DNA from: Xiphophorus maculatus
Taxonomy: Eukaryota; Chordata; Actinopteri; Cyprinodontiformes; Poeciliidae
Length of the DNA: 64,000 nucleotides
NCBI RefSeq assembly: GCF_002775205.1
Contig: NC_036453.1
Span: forward strand, 15,003,594-15,067,593
Direction: 5' to 3'
Positions 1 to 11,120 of the stretch are shown here, one piece after another (within the stretch, counting starts at the first letter, position 1; the number at the start of each line of letters is the position of its first letter). Position numbers and translations under genes: made by a program. The notes under the pieces are model-generated. The model made no database searches. It was not told the origin of the DNA and worked only from the letters and a program-made list of their open reading frames with translations.

Positions 1-497
1 GGGGGTCGGCCTTGGTTCTGGTGGGGATTCTGCTGGGCCTGACGGTCCGGCTGAGCCGCTGCAGGACTCTGATCACCAACCCATTTTGTGACAACGTCTC
101 ACTGTTCAAGCTGTCCTGCGAAAGCGTGGTGATCAATAACATCTACGGCCTGACCTTCACCGTGGTTCTGTTCACCTCCTCCATCGGCAGCATCGTCTTC
201 ACCTACACCCGGATCACCATGGTCTGTCTGACCAGCAGGAACAAGTCTGTGAACACTAAAGCCCTGAAGACCTGCAGCACACACCTGGTTGTGTATCTCA
301 TCATGCTTTTCTGTGGTATTTTTATTATAGCTATGCATCGTTTCCCTCAGTACTCGGACCAGAGGAAATTGTCGGCCATTTTGATCCATATCATTCCCAG
401 CAGCCTGAATCCCATCATTTACGGAGTTCAGACCAAAGAAATTCAGAAATTCCTGTCCAAGTTTTTTCAGTCTAGAAAGATTTTTTCTTGGTCTTAA
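1..497 (+). CDS. Odorant receptor, C-terminal half (cut by window start)
   Basis: This is the 3' part of a single-exon odorant receptor, a seven-transmembrane GPCR of olfactory neurons. The frame is open from base 3 and ends at TAA 495-497. It covers the end of TM4, the second extracellular loop with NPFCDN and the SCES cysteine, TM5 with INNIYGL, the TM6 start KALKTCSTHL and the TM7 motif LNPIIYG, followed by a short basic tail. All of these are standard teleost OR landmarks in the right order and spacing. The real start codon lies before the window; about half of the roughly 315-residue protein is missing for that reason only. It resembles the receptors at 37960-38940 and 45369-46322 (shared RLSRCRTLITNPFCDN-type loop), so it belongs to the same intronless subfamily. 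Confidence 0.93.
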   Translation, partial: GSALVLVGILLGLTVRLSRCRTLITNPFCDNVSLFKLSCESVVINNIYGLTFTVVLFTSSIGSIVFTYTRITMVCLTSRNKSVNTKALKTCSTHLVVYLIMLFCGIFIIAMHRFPQYSDQRKLSAILIHIIPSSLNPIIYGVQTKEIQKFLSKFFQSRKIFSWS

Positions 498-3400
498 AGA
501 CTAATGTGTTCAGGAAGTTAATCCAGGATAACTGTCTACTTTAGAAGTGTACCGATTTATTGGACCTGATTTCCTTAATTTTAGGAGATTGGCGATCGGC
601 CGATACTTACATGAGAAATTGATCTTATCCTCCGATCTCATTTACCTCAGCAAAGGTCTGCAGAGCCACTGTCCCTTATTGCTGCCTCATGAGAGACGTT
701 TGACTGGCAGACCGGCCCACCAGGTCAGGTCTGCATGTTTACAATAGTCACCCCATTGTTGCCAACTCAGCACAATCTTCCTACATTTAGCAACATTTCA
801 ACAACAAAAAGGGTATCAGAATCTGCAGGTCAGGCATATTAAAGATCAGCCAGCAAATGGCAACAGGAGCAGCTTTAGTTTACAGTGATGCCAGCTGGAC
901 TAGAATCCTGTTAATCTGAGCAGAAATCCTGATTCATTCCTCAGCACTTTACATTCTCCACTGTGTGATTCAGACAGTCGCTGGTTTGGATCAGCAGAAT
1001 GAAAAAACCTTTCTGAGGTCAGTAACAGGTTTTCACCGGATTGATCCGTTTCACTCCAGACTCTGTTCCGTCCAGCTGAACTGAACTCTGCTTCTCAGAA
1101 CCGCTTCTCTGTGTCCACCCATAACAGGCAACCTAGCTGAGAAACTCTTCAGGCTTTTTTTAAATTTATTTATTGTTTTATTTTTTACCAGCAACATATC
1201 AGTTTCAATTTCTTCGGTCAAATTTGTGAAAAATTCTCACACTAACATTTTTTAAGAAACCACATCAGCTCCAACACAATGATTTCTTAAGAAGCTTTCA
1301 CATCTCCCTGCATGGTTAGAAGAAGGTTACACAACAACATGGTGGAGACTCTGGAGTGTCCTAGTCAAAGCCCAGACCTCTTCACAGCAGATCCCCAGCA
1401 ACCTAGCAGAAGTGGCTCAGTTTAGTGGGAAGAATGAGGAAAACTAAGCAGCCTGACCGACTCTCTGCAGCCAGAGGTGCCAAAACTACATATTGACTGG
1501 AAAGGAGGGAACAATTATGCAATGATTTTTTTTATTGATGTGAAATATTTTTATTTCAAGTTCATTATTTCAGCAGTTTTCACTTTGACCATTAATGCTG
1601 CTGCATGTAAGTTTTATATACAGTATATATATATATGTATACAGTATATATATATATATATATATTTAAATATTTATTTAAACAGACTGAGCAGGAATGG
1701 TGTATTTTTGTGACTAATGTAGGAGCTCAGGTGGAAGAGTTAAATGTTTTCACAGATTGTCTGTGTTATGTTAATGAGTCACAACAAGGTGACTTTTCAA
1801 AAAATTGTTACAGAACAGATTTTTCATAAAAGTTTCATGCTGTGGCTTTAAGGCCGTAATATTGTTAGGTTTTCTTATAAAAACAACACATTTTGTTGAT
1901 CATGACTGATTTACAAAACAATAATAAAACATCCAAGGCAGTGAATGTTTTCACAGTCACTGCTTACCGAAAACATCTGAAACGTTTCTGAAGCTTCATC
2001 CCAGTTCACCAGTTCTGACTGGAAAACCTCAGTCTGGCTTCAGGTTTTCCTCATAGAGGAACGGCCTGCTACGCAATCAAACCCAAAGATAAAGATGATG
2101 GTTCTGGTTCTGGTTCTGTTGGTTCTGGTTCTGATGGTGTTAGGTGTGGTTCTGATGGTTCTTGCCTCCTGGGACAGTCCAGCTGAACGGGTTATAGTGA
2201 AGGCCTCCCATGGTTCCTCTGAGATCTCCCTGACTGACTCAGGCCTCAGGCGGATCTTTGGGTCTCACTTTGGTCTTCACGCCTTCCACCAGTCAGGAGG
2301 TCCAGAATGAGCCTCAGGTTTAAACTGGGCCAACCTGCTGACTGGTCCAGGTGCTCGGCTGCTCAGTGTTCCTCTTGCTGTTTCCTCATCTCCTCATGAG
2401 CTCAGACAATAGTTTTATCAATCCCAGTTTGTCTATGAGGAAACTCTTCCGGTATTCTGACCATTAATCTCCTTCTTGCTAATTATACTGCAGTTCCACC
2501 ATTTTCAAAGTTTTCTTTCTTTTGCTATGCTGCCCCCTTCTGGTGACCTTAAGCATGTGTTCATGCCTGTGACATACGATCATTTCTTTTCAAAACTAGT
2601 GGACTGCTTATTTTGTTTAAAAATGTTTATTGCTATGTCAACAAAGCGCTGAACAGCAGTTTGCATAGAAACGACTGAACCTTTAATTATTGGGATAAAG
2701 TTGAATCACTTTACAACCTGCAGCCTGGTGGAGACTTTAAAGCCGAAGTGATGGATGTTTCCAGTTACTGGTGCAGTTAGACTCATTGACATGCTGAATG
2801 ACATCACTCAGTAAAATAATTATTCTTCCTGTAGTAGTGATGGCGTTATAATGAATATAATATTTTATAATCTCTACCTAGTCAAAAATAAATAAAAAAA
2901 TCTTGAGAAATGCACAGAGATCTAGTTCTTTTTTTATTTGTGATGCAAATAAAGAGAAAATATGTATCTTTTGAGATGAAACCCACGACGCTGATTGGTT
3001 TATGTAATTTAACACATCTTAGGTTTATTCCTAAATATTTCCCTAAAACATTTTGACATCGTTCATCTTCATAAAGTCAATTTTCCATCAGCTGATTATG
3101 AGACAGGATGTGTCTCTGCTGCAGCAGATACAGGCATGTAATGCTGCTTTTATTTTGAAACATCTCTGTGTCTGGATCTGGAAACAACTTGTCGCTGTTT
3201 ACGTTCAGTGATGACGCTTCACCCGAGTTTGACGATGTTGCTATAAATCTGCAGGCTGAGCTGAGGAGTCAGTGGAGGAGAAGGTTTCTGTCAACAGGTG
3301 AGTGTCGGACTGAATGTCTCCTGTTAGTTTTACGATTCAGACTTTTACTGTGTTTGGCATCAAGTTTGGCCCTGTTGCTGGCAGCGCTCTGTTTACACAT

Positions 3401-4301
3401 GATATATTTCTGTACTGATAATATCGTAGTGATAATAGGCAGTGATGTCTACCCAGTCATGTTCATCCTCATCAACATTTTAAAAGGAACCAAGAGCAAA
3501 GAAACCGACATCGGGAGTTTTGAGCAGAAATGGCTCCGTTTCTAACATCATTGTCAGATTTTAGGCATTTCATTTTCCAGGCCGCTCAGTGAAAACTGCT
3601 TGGAGGAAAACCCAGTTGAGATCTGATGAATCTGCTGTCAGGTTGCTGTAACACCAGATCATCACCTGATTCACCTTCAACCGTTTTTACTCTCCAGTGA
3701 TGAGGAGGATGTTTTGAAGTGTTTTTGTTTTGCATTAAGCTTCACATTTATCATCACATCTGGTCTCTTTACTGTACTCACTTTCTAATGACTAACTCTA
3801 CACAAAGCAGAGATGAATGTTCATGTCCTGATTGTTTTTGGTTATATTAGCTGAACTTTGACAGCACCTCCTGTGAAATACTGAAGCTGCCACTGCTTCG
3901 CCTCATCTCATGCTTTATTTGTAGTGTTTATTGAAGCAGGTATTCCTCATTGAGATTTGATGATTTTAAGAGACGCGTGGTTTGATAACAGTGCATGTTG
4001 TGCAGCGTGTGAAAAGGTGAGGGGGCGTCGTGGTTCCAGTTTGTCTGATTTGATGCGTTACTGGTTCTGAACAGAGCTTGTGTTTGGGATCAAGCTGGGC
4101 TCTGCAGCTTCATGGCGGGGGTACGTTACCTTTCTGTAATTAACCGAGGATCTGAAAATAAGATCTAAAATTTTTGAGTTCTCTCAGGTTTTCAGGTACT
4201 AATCACCCAAAGTGATTTCAGATCGGGACAAGCTGTGGATTTCATCTTCAGGTTTCAAGCAACCGGAGTGCTGAGTTGAGCGTGTTGTTGCCAGTGCCAT
4301 T
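498..4301. other. Gene-free stretch, simple repeats only
   Basis: No coding region is supported here. A TA-rich microsatellite lies at about 1618-1672 and a GGTTCT-type simple repeat at about 2097-2160. The rest is AT-rich intergenic DNA. One open stretch near 3168-3545 contains a good splice-donor-like AG/GTGAGT at 3296-3303, but it has no ATG and no recognisable product. Confidence 0.6.
1618..1672. repeat. (TA)n microsatellite
   Basis: Nearly pure TA dinucleotides, interrupted by two ACAG/GTATAC units. Confidence 0.9.
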
Positions 4302-4691
4302 TGTTACGTCCACCAGGCTCGTTTGGTGGGGTAACATTAAAGGAGACCACACAAGGATTTTCTGATTAAATGAAAATTGAATTTATTAAGTTATACTAAA
4401 GAAATAAAACCTGAAAAGGGAATTACCTGAAATGATAAACCAAAATAAATTAAACCCATAACCAACCAGAAATAAGCAAATGCAAAACAAACCTAACAAA
4501 ACTCAACCATAAGATACAAACCAAACCAAATGGGGTTCTGAGGAGGGAGAGGGGAAAAGCCTCCAGTCTGTTGCAGCATGGCAGCTTTTAAAGCTACAGA
4601 GCACCAATCAGGGAAAAACATAACACCTGCAGAAGGCCTGTCTCCAGAACCCTACAAGGAAAAAGGGCAGAGACCCACAGCAGCCGTAACA
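4302..4691 (-). mobile_element. Solo-LTR-like fossil, 390 bp
   Basis: The stretch starts TGTTACG and ends CGTAACA, giving the TG...CA ends of an LTR with short inverted repeats. It is flanked by a 4-bp direct repeat, CATT, at 4298-4301 and 4692-4695. On the minus strand it carries AATAAA-like and TTTAAA-like signals. No internal coding region is present, so it is a solo LTR rather than a full element. The family is not recognised. Confidence 0.6.
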
Positions 4692-5031
4692 CATTGCTTT
4701 GGAGTGAGTGTTACTATGATTGGTGTCACTGCTGGGATATGTGGGGTGCAGGTGTGGCACATTAGATTAGTTTATCACATGCACACTTATACACAGTACA
4801 GTAATTCACCGAACTGACATTTTGTTTGTAAAGTGCCTCCAGATAACATTTGTGTTTAATTGTTGATATGTAAATACACTGAATGGAACTGGATTAATGT
4901 CAGGTACTGTGAAGGCGAAGGCAGAGGTGCATCAGGTTGGAGAAAATTTGAGGATTTCTGCAGGTGAGACTGGCTGCTTTTGACATTAACCGTTGATTTT
5001 GTTCTTTAGGCTTCATTAAATTGGATCCTTT

Positions 5032-5979
5032 ATGGAAAACACAACTTTAGATCTAGACCTCTTGCTGCTGGAGGGGTTAAAGGTCACTCCTTATTCGTCT
5101 ATCCCAGCCTTCATCCTGCTGCTCCTCATCTATGTCTTTGTGATGCTGTGCAACGTCGGCCTGGTCACCATGATCGCCCTGCAGAGGAGCCTCCACCAGC
5201 CCATGTTCCTGCTGTTCTGCAACATGGGAGCCAACGATGTGCTTGGTGCCTCCACCATCATCCCCCCCGTGCTGAGCACCGTCTTCACACCGGCCGCGCA
5301 GCGGTACATCCGCTACAGCAGCTGCGTCCTACAGGCTTTCTTTGCCCACTTCCACGCCAGCATCGTCCACACCGTTCTTATGATCATGGCCTTCGACCGC
5401 TACGTGGCCGTCTGCAAGCCGCTGCACTACGCCACCATCATGACCAGCTGGATGGTGGTGAAGCTGTCCGTGTCAGCCTGGGCGGTGTGCTTGTTGCTGG
5501 TGGCGGTGATGGTGGGGCTCAGCGCCAGCCTGTCCCGCTGCCGGGCGGTTGTGCTCAACCCGTTCTGCGACAACGCCTCGCTGTTCAAGCTGTCCTGTGA
5601 GAGCACCCTGGTCAACAACGTCTACGGCCTGGCCTACACCGTGGTCCTGCTGGGCTCGTCGCTCGGCAGCATCACGCTCACCTACCTGCGCATCGCCATG
5701 GTGTGCCTCACCAACCGCAGCAAGACAAACAGCACCAGGGCGCTGCAGACATGCGGCACTCACCTCATCCTCTACATCATCACCTTCGTTTCAGGAGCCC
5801 TCATCATCATTCTCCATCGATTCCCTGACTTATCAGACCAGAGGAAGATGGCGTCCATCCTGTTCCATGTCGTTCCTCCGGCTATGAACGCCATCGTCTA
5901 CGGACTGCAGATCAAAGCCGTCCGCCAGAAGATTTTCATCCTGTTCACCAAGAATACAACGGCAGATATGAAGAGATAA
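5032..5979 (+). CDS. Odorant receptor, single coding exon, 315 aa
   Basis: Intact seven-transmembrane odorant receptor of normal length. Residues 3-5 form an N-glycosylation site (NTT). IL1 and TM2 carry SLHQPMFLLFCNMGANDVLG at about 53-72, the TM3 cysteine lies near residue 98, MAFDRYVAVCKPLHY at about 119-133, the second extracellular loop contains NPFCDNASLFKLSCES, TM5 has VNNVYGL, and TM6 starts RALQTCGTHL. TM7 reads MNAIVYG, so the usual Pro of NPxIY is replaced by Ala. The ATG was chosen because it begins the conserved MEN-type N-terminus and follows, 20-odd bases downstream, a splice-acceptor-like TTCTTTAG; a non-coding 5' exon is therefore likely. It is more GC-rich than its surroundings, as in other genes of this cluster. 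It is related to, but clearly diverged from, the receptors at 10110, 37960 and 45369. Confidence 0.96.
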   Translation: MENTTLDLDLLLLEGLKVTPYSSIPAFILLLLIYVFVMLCNVGLVTMIALQRSLHQPMFLLFCNMGANDVLGASTIIPPVLSTVFTPAAQRYIRYSSCVLQAFFAHFHASIVHTVLMIMAFDRYVAVCKPLHYATIMTSWMVVKLSVSAWAVCLLLVAVMVGLSASLSRCRAVVLNPFCDNASLFKLSCESTLVNNVYGLAYTVVLLGSSLGSITLTYLRIAMVCLTNRSKTNSTRALQTCGTHLILYIITFVSGALIIILHRFPDLSDQRKMASILFHVVPPAMNAIVYGLQIKAVRQKIFILFTKNTTADMKR

Positions 5980-8220
5980 AATGAAAAAGCACTCAAATGT
6001 AAACTGCAACATGATGATCTGTTAATATTCAGAATATATTTAACTTTTATTCCTAAATTTTTATCTAACAGGTTTTTCAGAACCTGTTCATGAACTGAAT
6101 TTGAGTTTTAACTGCACTTGGAAGCATCCACAAGAACTGCAGTTTATTCAAACATATTTATACTTTAGTGTTCATTTCTGTTTTATTAAGTATTATGAAC
6201 ATGTTCTCACATACAGTGAACAAAGAGACAAAGGTAATGTAAAGAGAAACAGAATACAGTTTTCAAATTATAATTGTTATTTATTAAGCAAACTATGAGG
6301 AGAACACACAGCTATGTAACATATATTATAAAGAACTAAAATTATAAATCAGCCTGATTAATAAAAACTTTATTTAATGAAAGTATCATCTTTAAAGTTT
6401 AGAATTTGAAATACTTCAGGAACGTGACGGTCAGTTTCCTGGTTTGTATTTTGTTATTTGCTACAAAAAAAAATTCTAGATGTTTAACTTTTTGGAAAAA
6501 AATGACAATTTTAATTTATTAGGGAACAGATTTAGTTACACTTAAGAAACTTAAAGAACATTAATCGAGCAGCTTAACCCTGATAATAAATCCCACCAGA
6601 CTGGATTAACTTAAAATCTCAACTATGTCAATAATGCAAAAAGACTCATTAATCTAAGAGACAATAGCAACATGCAACAGTTTCATTGTTTTATCTGAAG
6701 CAGAAAGAGTTTGAAAAGGTCCGTTGCAAAAATATATGAGCTTCATGAATTTGGCTTGAATTTCCTGTTATGGATCAGAATATTGTTTCACTCAGTCAAC
6801 GCCTGAATAAAAACAGAAACAAAGACGACATTTGTTAAATTTAGGGGAGTCCACTCGCACCATCACTAACCACCATGATTATGAAATTAAAAATAATAAT
6901 AAACCCAGAAAATGAGTTTAAATGCTTCAAAATGTTTTTCCTTTAGAATCTAATGCAAACCTGCAACTTTGCTTTCAGTAACTTCACACTCCTGTCAATG
7001 GAACAAAGCAAAGACGGTTAAATCATAGAAATATCTATGATATCTATAAACATTATAAACCAATAAATAATATTACTATAAATATGATTGTGCTTGTTTT
7101 TATTCACTGCTCTGTCACTGGTTACCGTCTCAGTTTGACTCTGGAAGGCTAAATATTTATCATTTCTGTTCCAGTAAAACAAATAGAAGGAAAACCGATC
7201 AGACTTTTCCTTCCTCAGCAGATGGAGGGAAAAAGGAACTTGAAGCCATGAAGAATCAAGAGAGAGCATTTTTCCTTTCAAACTCTAACATTTTCTTAAT
7301 AAACTGAAAAAATGTTTCCGATATTCCTGTCCAACCTGCCGGTGTAACTCTGTGTAACTGCTGGCTACACAATGTTGGAGAAACTGCAGGAACAAACCAT
7401 TTGTTTGCAGCTGGAATGTGCAAACAAACCTCAGCAGTAGCAGACATCCGGTCCTGGACACTCTGACACTTTAAATATATAAAATAAAAACACATTGATG
7501 CTGACTTGTAAAGCTAATGCTAATTGGCTTAGTCACTGAGCGCAAACCCCATAGCTTCTCCAGCTACCAACCAGAATTAGGTCCATATGATTATCCAGGA
7601 AGATAAAATCAAAACTATTTATACAAATTCACTCAACCTTTGTAAATTTTGCGGAAACTTGCAACTTTGGTTTAATCACCTTAGCCTTAGTATTTCCTTC
7701 TCTTCTGACCAGTCACTGAAACCTGACCAATACCTTAGCCCATTTCCTAATTTAGCTTCCTGCTTTATCTCGTCTCTTGAAAGTCAGAAAGATGAAAGCA
7801 TATGTGATGCTATATGGGGGAATTTTACTCCCATATTTTCAGTCTGAAAGCCCCTGTGCTACTTTCTCTTTCTCTCTGTCTGTTTCAGACATCAGTTTCT
7901 TATTCAGTAATCAACCTCCCCAGTATAAACTCAACTCTTTCTTAACTCCTCCTTGCTGGTTCCTCAGATTTACTGTAACAGCCACAGCTCTTTCCTTCCA
8001 ACAACCATCAACACCTACAATGATTAGCATGAATTACAATAACATTTAATCAATAGAATATTTTTGAATTTGAACTTGTTTCTTGTTTGGTTGACTTGAT
8101 GTTATTTTGAAAGTGTTCCTTGGTCTCATGATGCTGGTTGCTCTAGAAAGTTCCAAGGCCAGAAACAGAAAAGCTCCAGTTGCATCGCTGACTGGTTACT
8201 GTTCACCTACTGGTTAAACA
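5980..8220. other. Gene-free AT-rich stretch
   Basis: AT-rich intergenic DNA. Short open frames occur, but none has recognisable protein content, splice structure or codon bias. Confidence 0.6.
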
Positions 8221-8345
8221 CGGCTTATAAAAGTATTTACACCCCTCGACCTCCTTCTACCACAAACCTGAGTGGATTTCATGTTACGAACACAAAGCAG
8301 AGACAACCGAGGAGTGGAAGGAACATCATACATATTTTCCAAACG
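8221..8345 (+). mobile_element. Degraded Tc1/mariner-type non-autonomous piece
   Basis: The run AAAAGTATTTACACCCCT, followed by CCACAAACCTGAGTGGATTT and GTGGAAGGA, follows the order of a widespread fish Tc1/mariner-type short element (typically AAAAGTATTCATACCCCTT, then ACCACAAACCTCAGTGG). Recognition is from memory of that family. The ends are eroded and no target duplication is visible. Confidence 0.45.
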
Positions 8346-8811
8346 TTTTAACAATTAATTTAACCTCATTTACATTAAAATCCCTGGACATCATCCCGTC
8401 CAGCCACCTGGCTTCAGAAACACTTAGCAGTACAGCCAACAGCTGCAAGCTGCTCCTGATTTACTGTTGATCCAGTAATTACATTAATATGTGTTGGATC
8501 AAACATCTTAACCGTTGACTGTGTGGAGATAAGCAGCAATAAGTAAAGAACATGTCATTTATTGTTGTTTTTCTGCACATGGGAAAGTAAATCTACATTT
8601 CTGCTGGTTGGAGAATGAAGTCAAGTCTTTAAGATGAAAAAGGTCCGACAGAACCGATTGAAATCACTTTGTTCACAAGTAGTCATGGTCATTTTGCTAC
8701 ATGTCATCCGTCATGTAAGGCGTGCATGGACTGATTATGGACTGATTATGGACCGAGTGATTGCTGCAGTGGGCCTTCTTCAGAGATTTCATGAATCCAC
8801 ACCCTGGAACG

Positions 8812-9170
8812 TGTCATGTAACGGTGGTGTGAGGTGGTGAGGCAGACGCAGCAGACCCAGGTAAAGTGAAAAATGACGGTTTTAATGATAAATAAGTCCA
8901 AAATAGTCCAAAAACAACCAGGCAGCACGACTGAGCAGAAGCCAGGGCTCAACGCCGGTAGCAACTGGTAAATTGACTGGACAACACGAAGGACTGAACA
9001 CACCTTAGACGAGGACCCGACAAAGACGCAGACACACAGGTGGCATTAAATACACAGAGGGTAATCACAGAACCAGACACACCTGGGAACAATCAAGGGG
9101 CAGAACAGGACAACAGGAGACTCAAAGACACAGAAAACTCTAAATAAACACAGAAAAACAGATCCTGACA
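8812..9170 (-). mobile_element. Solo-LTR-like fossil, family shared with 36533-36882
   Basis: Begins TGTCATG and ends CCTGACA. It is flanked by nearly matching 5-bp repeats (GAACG, GAAAG). The interior aligns base by base for most of its length with 36533-36882, including the shared core AACCAGGCAGCACGACTGAG and the segment ACACACCTGGGAACAATCAA. On the minus strand it has TATTTAA and ATTAAAA-like signals, as expected of an LTR promoter and polyadenylation region. There is no internal region. Confidence 0.6.
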
Positions 9171-10109
9171 GAAAGTTTCTCCTGATTCGGTACTAAAAAT
9201 TTGTCACAGGGGTTTCTGTGCTGCAGGTCTGGAATAACGATGCCCATATTCTGTTTAGCTGCAGACATATCTTAATGAAAACACAAAACCGTCTTTAAAA
9301 CAGGCTTTTATGGTGAAAAAGTTATGAAATATTAAAATATTGTTTTTCTTAGCCTTAATTTCAAAAAGATGGAATAGTCTTATTTCAGCTTACATTGAAA
9401 ACAAAACTCTGCACATGCGAGTCAGCTCAACATGAATGTAAATCTGTTCATCATAATTCACAGCAGAGCAGAAAGTAAACAGCTAATCAGCATCATCACC
9501 TTCTGCCTTTAAGCAAGGGGGAGGAGGGCTCATGCTGCGGGCTTGTTTACAGCTACAGGCGTCGAGTCAGTCATGATCTCCTCCTGACCCAAAAGTAGCT
9601 TAGAGAGACTAAAACAAAGGAACAATACTTTAACTCCTCTTTGGATTTCAGAAAAGCGTTTCAGGTTTGGCCTCCAGGTCTGATTGTTCTCGTCGAGAAA
9701 ACCATCAGATAACATGGAGTTCGACTCAAACACAGTTAGAAATTAATCTAAAGTGTTTTCGGACAAAGTGCAGAATAAACTTTCCAAAGTTCGGTTAGAC
9801 CCACTCACCTTATCAATCGTATTGGTTGAAATGTGACGATAAAATAGTTCAGTCGTTTTCTTTCCATTATTTCAAAGAAAATGGCTGTTTTGTTGTGAAT
9901 CTGATGCAAAGTGTTAAAAATCACTAAAACATTCTCTGAACTCAAACTGAATCACCTAATTAATAACTCAGTTAAGGAAAGGAACAAATATACGGCTGCT
10001 ATAAGAATGACTTTTTTAAATCTCTGGTTTAACTTTGGAGCTTCCAATAATAAAATACCTTTTGTTATTTCTTTGAAAGGAAAGAGCTTTCAGACAGTGT
10101 GAGGCGTCT
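9171..10109. other. Intergenic, nothing recognised
   Basis: AT-rich DNA between a solo-LTR-like element and the 3' end of the minus-strand receptor; no gene or repeat is recognised. Confidence 0.55.
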
Positions 10110-11120
10110 TTAAGGCGACATCAAAACTTTATTGGAGTAAAACTTCCTAGAAAAATATTTCTGAATCTCTTTGGACTGCATGCCATAAATGACGGGATTC
10201 AAGGCGCCAGGAACAATGTGAAACAAAACGGCTGCAACTTTCTTTTCCTCTGCATACTGAGGGAAGCGCTGCAGGATAATGATGATCATCCCACTGAGAC
10301 ACATGATCAGGTAAACCAGCAGGTGTGTGGTGCAGGTTTTCAGCGCCTTCCTGTTCAGAGTTGCGCTCTTGCTGGTCAGACAGACGACGGTGATCTTGGT
10401 GTAAGTCACCACCATGCTGCCGATGGAAGCGGTGAACAGCACGCCGGTGAAGGCCAGGCCGTACGCGTTGTTGATGAAAACGTTCTCACACGAAAGCAGA
10501 AACAATGAGGCGTTGTTGCAGTACAGGCTTCTCATGAACGTCCTGCAGCGGCTCAGCCGGACCGTCAGACCCAGCAGAATCCCGACCAGAATCAGCGCCG
10601 CACCCCAGGCCCCCGCCGTCAGCTTCGTCACCATCCTGTTGGTCATTATGGCAGAGTAACGCAGAGGGTTGCCGATGGCCACGTACCTGTCGAAGGCCAT
10701 GGCCATCAGCACCGTGTGGCAGGTGGTGCTGAACATGTGGACGATGAAGGCCTGGAGGACGCACTCGTAGTAACCAATGAGGCGGTCGGCGGGCGGCCGC
10801 AGGACGTCCAGCAGCACGCGGGGCAACACGACAGAGTTCCCAAAAAGGTCGTTGGCCGATAAGCTACAGAGCAGGAGGTACATGGGCTGGTGCAGGCTCC
10901 TGTCCAGAAAAACCAGGACGGCAACACCAACGTTTGCAACAACGATGAACACATAGGAGAGAAGGATGGAGACAAACGCAGCATATCTGGATCCACCGGA
11001 GACATTTAGACTCTCCAGCTGCAGCGTGAAGCTGTTGTAGACGTAGTCTTCCTCCGACCTGAAAGAAAAGTTTCTGGATGATTCCAGCTGTTCAGCACCG
11101 CCAACCTTTGCTCCAAACAT
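10110..11120 (-). CDS. Odorant receptor, 336 aa, atypical N-terminus
   Basis: Open seven-transmembrane odorant receptor. From the N-terminus it has YNSFTLQLESLNVSGG, SLHQPMYLLLCSLSANDLFG, PPADRLIGYYECVLQAF, MAMAFDRYVAIGNPLRY, RLSRCRTFMRSLYCNNASLF, INNAYGL, KALKTCTTHL and LNPVIYG. The Cys after DRYVAI, normal in this family, is Gly. Sister genes start with ATG-GAA-AA just after a splice acceptor. Here the matching position reads GAG and the acceptor-like TTTCTTTCAG is still present at 11062-11071 (minus strand). The first in-frame ATG is at 11118-11120, inside what would be the intron of the sister genes. Either the message is now unspliced and starts there, adding about 30 residues, or the true start is in an upstream exon, or the gene is losing function. 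The rest of the frame is undamaged. Confidence 0.88.
   Translation of the reverse strand: MFGAKVGGAEQLESSRNFSFRSEEDYVYNSFTLQLESLNVSGGSRYAAFVSILLSYVFIVVANVGVAVLVFLDRSLHQPMYLLLCSLSANDLFGNSVVLPRVLLDVLRPPADRLIGYYECVLQAFIVHMFSTTCHTVLMAMAFDRYVAIGNPLRYSAIMTNRMVTKLTAGAWGAALILVGILLGLTVRLSRCRTFMRSLYCNNASLFLLSCENVFINNAYGLAFTGVLFTASIGSMVVTYTKITVVCLTSKSATLNRKALKTCTTHLLVYLIMCLSGMIIIILQRFPQYAEEKKVAAVLFHIVPGALNPVIYGMQSKEIQKYFSRKFYSNKVLMSP

Noticed and set aside
2521-2548. CTCF-like CACCAGAAGGGGGCAG on the minus strand
   Set aside because: One base too many in the core spacing, so the motif does not fit.
3168-3545. Open stretch with a consensus splice donor at 3298, possibly an orphan exon
   Set aside because: No ATG, no convincing acceptor, no recognisable protein and no partner exon in the window.
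5148-5887. Long open frames in other frames across the receptor, likewise at 10218-11005 and 37983-38738
   Set aside because: Shadows of GC-rich receptor coding sequence; the receptor frame carries all the family motifs.
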